Shown: positions 6,928 through 9,446 of the stretch, one piece after another
How the letters are laid out: the number at the start of each line of letters is the position of its first letter
Numbering within the stretch: position 1 is the stretch's first letter
Source: an uncultured beta proteobacterium
GTDB taxonomy: Bacteria; Pseudomonadota; Gammaproteobacteria; Burkholderiales; SG8-39
DNA length: 9,446 nt
Assembly: GCA_903868285.1 (NCBI GenBank)
Contig: CAIPUP010000326.1
Location: 1-9,446 of the forward strand
Direction of reading: 5' to 3'
Program-made: the position numbers and the translations under genes
The notes under the pieces: model-generated
Told to the model about the DNA's origin: nothing
What the model saw: the letters and a program-made list of their open reading frames with translations, nothing else
Databases searched by the model: none

Positions 6928-6950
6928 GAATGGCGTTGAGACGAGACGCT

Positions 6951-8138
6951 TCAGCGCGACAGTTCGCGCATGGCGCGTTCCAGTCCTTCGATGGTCAATG
7001 GCACCATGCGATCCGCCATGATTTCGCGCAGGATCTGCACCGACTGACGATACGGCCAGATCGCCTCCGGCTCAGGGTTGATCCAGATCGCGCGCTTGTA
7101 AACCTCCAGCATGCGCTGCATCCAGACCGCACCGCTTTCGCTGTTGTGGTACTCCACCGACCCACCGGGTTGCAGGATTTCATAGGGGCTCATGGTGGCG
7201 TCACCGACAAACACCAGTTTGTAGTCGGGCGGGTACTTGTGCAGGATGTCCAGCACCGATGTGCGTTCAGCATGGCGACGACGGTTGTCTTTCCAGACAA
7301 AGTCGTACAGACAGTTGTGAAAGTAGAAATGCTCCAGATGCTTGAATTCGCTGCGCGCGGCTGAGAATAGTTCTTCGCAAAGCTGCACGTGATCATCCAT
7401 CGAACCGCCGATGTCCAGCAGCAACAGCACCTTGACCGTATTGCGTCGCTCCGGACGCATCTGCAAATCGAGGTAGCCAGCATTGCGTGCGGTCTTGCTG
7501 ATGGTGCTGTCCAGATCGAGTTGATCCGGTGCGCCGCTACGGGCAAAGCGTCGCAGGCGGCGCAGCGCCACTTTGATATTGCGCGTGCCCAGTTCGACCG
7601 AGGTGTCGAGGTTGCGGTACTCGCGCTGATCCCACACCTTGACTGCCTTGCGATGACGCGATTCGTCCTGGCCGATGCGCACGCCTTCGGGGTTGTAGCC
7701 CCAGGCGCCAAAGGGCGAGGTGCCGGCGGTACCGATCCAGCGATTGCCGCCCTGATGCCGGCCTTTCTGTTCGGCCAGGCGCTGGCGCAGGGTCTGCATC
7801 AGCTTGTCCCAGCCGCCAAGCGACTCCACTAGGGCTTTGTCCTGCGCCGAGAGCTCTTTCTGCGCCAGTTTCAGCAGCCACTCCAGTGGAATTTCTGCCT
7901 CGATGCCCTCGCCCTCAGCACCGGCTGGCGTGAGGCCATTGAAGAACTCGCCGAAGACGCGATCGAACTTGTCGAAATTGGACTCATCCTTGACCAGCAC
8001 CGTCCGCGCTAGCAGATAGAACTCGTCGATGGACGGCGCGATTACCTGCTTGTGCAGGCCCTCGAGCAGGGTCAGGTATTCCTTGATCGAGACCGGGATG
8101 CGGGCATCCTTCAGCTTGACGAAAAAACCGGCCAGCAT
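6951..8138 (-). CDS. CoxE-like von Willebrand factor A domain protein, partner of MoxR ATPase
   Basis: The 395-residue cytoplasmic protein has a helical N-terminal region of about 125 residues, a Gly/Trp-rich linker (about 129-150, GGNRWIGTAGTSPFGAWGY) and a C-terminal VWA domain from about 235. The metal site reads LLLDIGGSMDD: D242 and S246 keep the MIDAS ends, but the middle Ser of DxSxS is Gly, which I recall as common in this subfamily. FVGDATMSP (310-318) probably supplies a further MIDAS residue. CoxE-type VWA proteins act with MoxR AAA+ ATPases in maturing or remodelling metalloenzymes and other complexes; the client here is unknown. I chose the ATG at 8136-8138, 13 nt after the moxR stop, because the conserved-looking sequence begins MLAGFFVKLKDARIPVS. 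The upstream ATG (8202-8204) would overlap moxR by 53 bp and add an unlikely Cys/His-rich leader. Confidence 0.88.
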   Translation of the reverse strand: MLAGFFVKLKDARIPVSIKEYLTLLEGLHKQVIAPSIDEFYLLARTVLVKDESNFDKFDRVFGEFFNGLTPAGAEGEGIEAEIPLEWLLKLAQKELSAQDKALVESLGGWDKLMQTLRQRLAEQKGRHQGGNRWIGTAGTSPFGAWGYNPEGVRIGQDESRHRKAVKVWDQREYRNLDTSVELGTRNIKVALRRLRRFARSGAPDQLDLDSTISKTARNAGYLDLQMRPERRNTVKVLLLLDIGGSMDDHVQLCEELFSAARSEFKHLEHFYFHNCLYDFVWKDNRRRHAERTSVLDILHKYPPDYKLVFVGDATMSPYEILQPGGSVEYHNSESGAVWMQRMLEVYKRAIWINPEPEAIWPYRQSVQILREIMADRMVPLTIEGLERAMRELSR

Positions 8139-8151
8139 GCGGGCCTGCCGC

Positions 8152-8997
8152 TCAGCCGCGTGCGTTGCGCGACAGAAATGCCAGGCGCTCGAACAGATGC
8201 ACATCCTGTTCGTTTTTCAGCAGCGCGCCATGCAGCGGCGGGATCATGCTCTTGCGGTCCTTGCTGCGCAGCGCTTCGGTGGGAATGTCTTCGGCTAATA
8301 GCAACTTCAGCCAGTCGATCAGCTCGGAGGTGGAGGGCTTTTTCTTCAGGCCTGGCACGTCGCGCACCTCGAAGAACACCTCAAGCGCTTCCTTGAGCAG
8401 CGATTTTTTCAGGTCGGGAAAGTGCACCGCAACGATACGCTCCATGGTTTCCTGGTCGGGGAAGCGGATGTAGTGGAAAAAGCAGCGCCGCAAAAAGGCG
8501 TCCGGCAATTCCTTCTCGTTGTTGGAGGTGATGAACACGATGGGCCGGTGCCGTGCCTTGATCAGTTCACGCGTCTCATAGACAAAGAATTCCATGCGAT
8601 CGATCTCGCGCAGCAGATCGTTGGGGAATTCGATATCCGCCTTGTCGATTTCATCGATCAGCAACACCACCGGCTGTTCGGCGGTGAAGGCCTGCCACAG
8701 CATGCCGCGCAAGATGTAATTGCTGATGTCCTTGACGCGCTCGTCGCCCAGTTGCGAATCGCGCAGGCGCGACACCGCATCGTATTCATACAGTCCCTGC
8801 TGTGCCTTGGTGGTGGATTTGATATGCCACTCCAGCAGCGGCATGCCCAGGGATGCTGCTACTTCCTCGGCCAGGCGGGTCTTGCCGGTGCCGGGCTCGC
8901 CCTTGATCAGCAGCGGACGCTGCAGGCTGATGGCGGCATTGACTGCCAGAGTGAGCTCGTCGGTGGCGACGTAGCTGGAAGAACCGGTGAATCGCAT
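8152..8997 (-). CDS. MoxR-family AAA+ ATPase
   Basis: The 281-residue product is a single AAA+ module. Walker A is GEPGTGKT (33-40), Walker B is VVLLIDEID with D115 and E116, sensor 1 is FITSNN (N159), and the arginine-finger region is FLRRC (R170/R171). A small helical lid domain with KKPSTSELIDWL (219-230) follows in the sensor 2 area. MoxR ATPases are hexameric chaperones that, with VWA partners, help assemble or activate enzyme complexes, as with CoxD/CoxE or RavA/ViaA. The compact size and the CoxE-like gene 13 bp downstream suggest the subfamily of small MoxR proteins typified by P. aeruginosa PA2707; this placement is from memory. Start: ATG with AGGA 7 nt upstream (9005-9008). It heads a - strand operon and is divergent from the amidase gene. 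There are no cox, mox or fumarate reductase genes in view to name a client. Confidence 0.93.
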   Translation of the reverse strand: MRFTGSSSYVATDELTLAVNAAISLQRPLLIKGEPGTGKTRLAEEVAASLGMPLLEWHIKSTTKAQQGLYEYDAVSRLRDSQLGDERVKDISNYILRGMLWQAFTAEQPVVLLIDEIDKADIEFPNDLLREIDRMEFFVYETRELIKARHRPIVFITSNNEKELPDAFLRRCFFHYIRFPDQETMERIVAVHFPDLKKSLLKEALEVFFEVRDVPGLKKKPSTSELIDWLKLLLAEDIPTEALRSKDRKSMIPPLHGALLKNEQDVHLFERLAFLSRNARG

Positions 8998-9054
8998 ACG
9001 AAAATCCTGTCTTGATGAGGCGTGGCCAGGCGCGGATGAGCCGGCTGCTGAGGC

Positions 9055-9060
9055 ATTATA
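9055..9060 (-). promoter_or_regulatory. Probable -10 element of the moxR-VWA operon
   Basis: The - strand reads TATAAT exactly, 57 bp upstream of the moxR ATG. The hexamer at 17 bp spacing is AAAGTG (9078-9083), a poor -35, so activity may need an activator. The predicted start near 9048 leaves a leader of about 50 nt. Confidence 0.5.
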
Positions 9061-9086
9061 AGTGCATGACTACATTGCACTTTTTT
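9060..9086 (+). repeat. Inverted repeat AAGTGCA-N9-TGCACTT followed by T-run
   Basis: Seven-bp arms at 9060-9066 and 9076-9082 are followed by TTTT (six Ts in all from 9081). On the + strand this has the shape of a weak intrinsic terminator (three GC pairs, 9 nt loop). It overlaps the candidate amidase ATG and the region upstream of the moxR -10. An operator for the divergent promoters is equally possible. Confidence 0.45.
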
Positions 9087-9446
9087 ATTGGCACCGTGTT
9101 CAGGTCTGGCGCTGCTGCCGGGCGCTCGCTGGCTGGGCTGATGCTGCTGATGATCATGGCGAGTGCATTCGCCCAGCCAGATACGTCCGCCATGTCGTTG
9201 CAACCCCTACCGCTGAAACCCCTGCCGCTGCAACCCCTGTCGCTTAAACCCGTGGCGCTGGATGTCGGTCATTACCACTCCGCACCAGGGGCGATCAGCG
9301 CGCGCGGGCGGGAAGAGTTCCAGTTCAATCGCGCTCTCGCGCTGCGCATCGGCGAGTCACTGCAGCAACGGCAGATTGCCATCCAGCTGATCGGCGCCGA
9401 GGGTGATCAGTCGCGGTTGTCGGGTCGCACCGCGCAGGCCTCGGAG
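9066..9446 (+). CDS. Exported N-acetylmuramoyl-L-alanine amidase (Amidase_3-like), 5' part, runs off window
   Basis: The frame from ATG 9066 is open for 127 codons to the window end. These enzymes cleave the amide bond between MurNAc and the stem peptide in the periplasm, for example at septation. A signal peptide is clear: R13 and R20, hydrophobic LAGLMLLMIMASAFA, likely cleavage before Q37. Then comes a low-complexity linker of four pentads L-[QK]-P-[LV]-[PSA] (residues 45-64). The catalytic domain starts VALDVGHYHSAPGA: H69 and E84 (or E83) in GREEFQFN are the likely first zinc ligands, corresponding to DPGHGG and the later Glu of AmiA/B/C. The distal His and Glu would lie beyond the window. 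The motif DVGHY is divergent. The start is uncertain: no good Shine-Dalgarno precedes 9066 (GAGG at 9050 is 12 nt away), and GTG 9096 would also give a complete signal peptide. It is divergent from moxR, 68 bp away. Confidence 0.82.
   Translation, partial: MTTLHFFIGTVFRSGAAAGRSLAGLMLLMIMASAFAQPDTSAMSLQPLPLKPLPLQPLSLKPVALDVGHYHSAPGAISARGREEFQFNRALALRIGESLQQRQIAIQLIGAEGDQSRLSGRTAQASE
9198..9257 (+). repeat. In-frame 15-bp tandem repeat (4 units) coding L-[QK]-P-[LV]-[PSA]
   Basis: Four 15-bp units (9198-9212, 9213-9227, 9228-9242, 9243-9257) encode LQPLP, LKPLP, LQPLS and LKPVA. Gln and Lys alternate at the second position. The repeat forms a stiff linker between the exported amidase's signal peptide and its catalytic domain. 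The units differ at a few third and other bases, so it is an older repeat rather than a fresh slippage tract. Confidence 0.8.

Noticed and set aside
8139..8204. Earlier ATG for the VWA gene
   Set aside because: It overlaps the end of moxR and adds a Cys/His-rich leader unlike the family; ATG 8138 sits right after the moxR stop.
8422..9015. 197-codon + strand open frame opposite moxR
   Set aside because: It is antisense to intact Walker A and B motifs and has no promoter or Shine-Dalgarno; a shadow frame.
9062..9247. + strand frame of 61 codons at the amidase start
   Set aside because: It overlaps the amidase frame, which alone has a signal peptide and catalytic motif and stays open to the window end.

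Overview
The window is about 9.4 kb of gene-dense DNA of roughly 60% GC. It is most consistent with a betaproteobacterial chromosome: the GreB, HtpG and type II peroxiredoxin sequences have a betaproteobacterial look. The genus cannot be resolved by eye. No rRNA, tRNA, CRISPR array, insertion sequence or phage gene was seen, and base use looks even throughout. This looks like core chromosome rather than an island.

Left part (1-1193, + strand): the C-terminal half of an MFS transporter, cut by the window edge, overlaps greB (transcript cleavage factor) through a shared ATGA, so the two are probably translationally coupled. A large two-lobed M16 zinc protease with a signal peptide follows on the - strand (1275-4052). 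It ends tail to tail with greB and diverges from htpG.

Middle (4053-6769): the 160 bp between the M16 gene and htpG hold a textbook sigma-32 promoter (CTTGAAA, 13 bp, CCCCATCT) driving htpG (Hsp90). A 16-bp perfect hairpin with T-rich flanks on both sides separates htpG from the convergent peroxiredoxin gene (- strand). A 181 bp spacer with three inverted repeats lies upstream of the peroxiredoxin gene.

Right part (6951-9446): a - strand two-gene operon encodes a MoxR-type AAA+ ATPase followed 13 bp later by a CoxE-like von Willebrand factor A protein whose metal-site motif reads DIGGS. This is a probable chaperone or cofactor-insertion pair of unknown client. Divergent from it, 68 bp away, an open reading frame runs off the right edge. 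It encodes an exported N-acetylmuramoyl-L-alanine amidase with a Pro/Leu pentad repeat between signal peptide and catalytic domain.

A common theme is protein quality control and stress (HtpG, M16 protease, peroxiredoxin, MoxR/VWA), but the genes sit in separate transcription units and I see no evidence that they form one system. The least understood parts are the MoxR-VWA pair, the amidase leader with its overlapping hairpin, and the repeat-rich spacer upstream of the peroxiredoxin gene.
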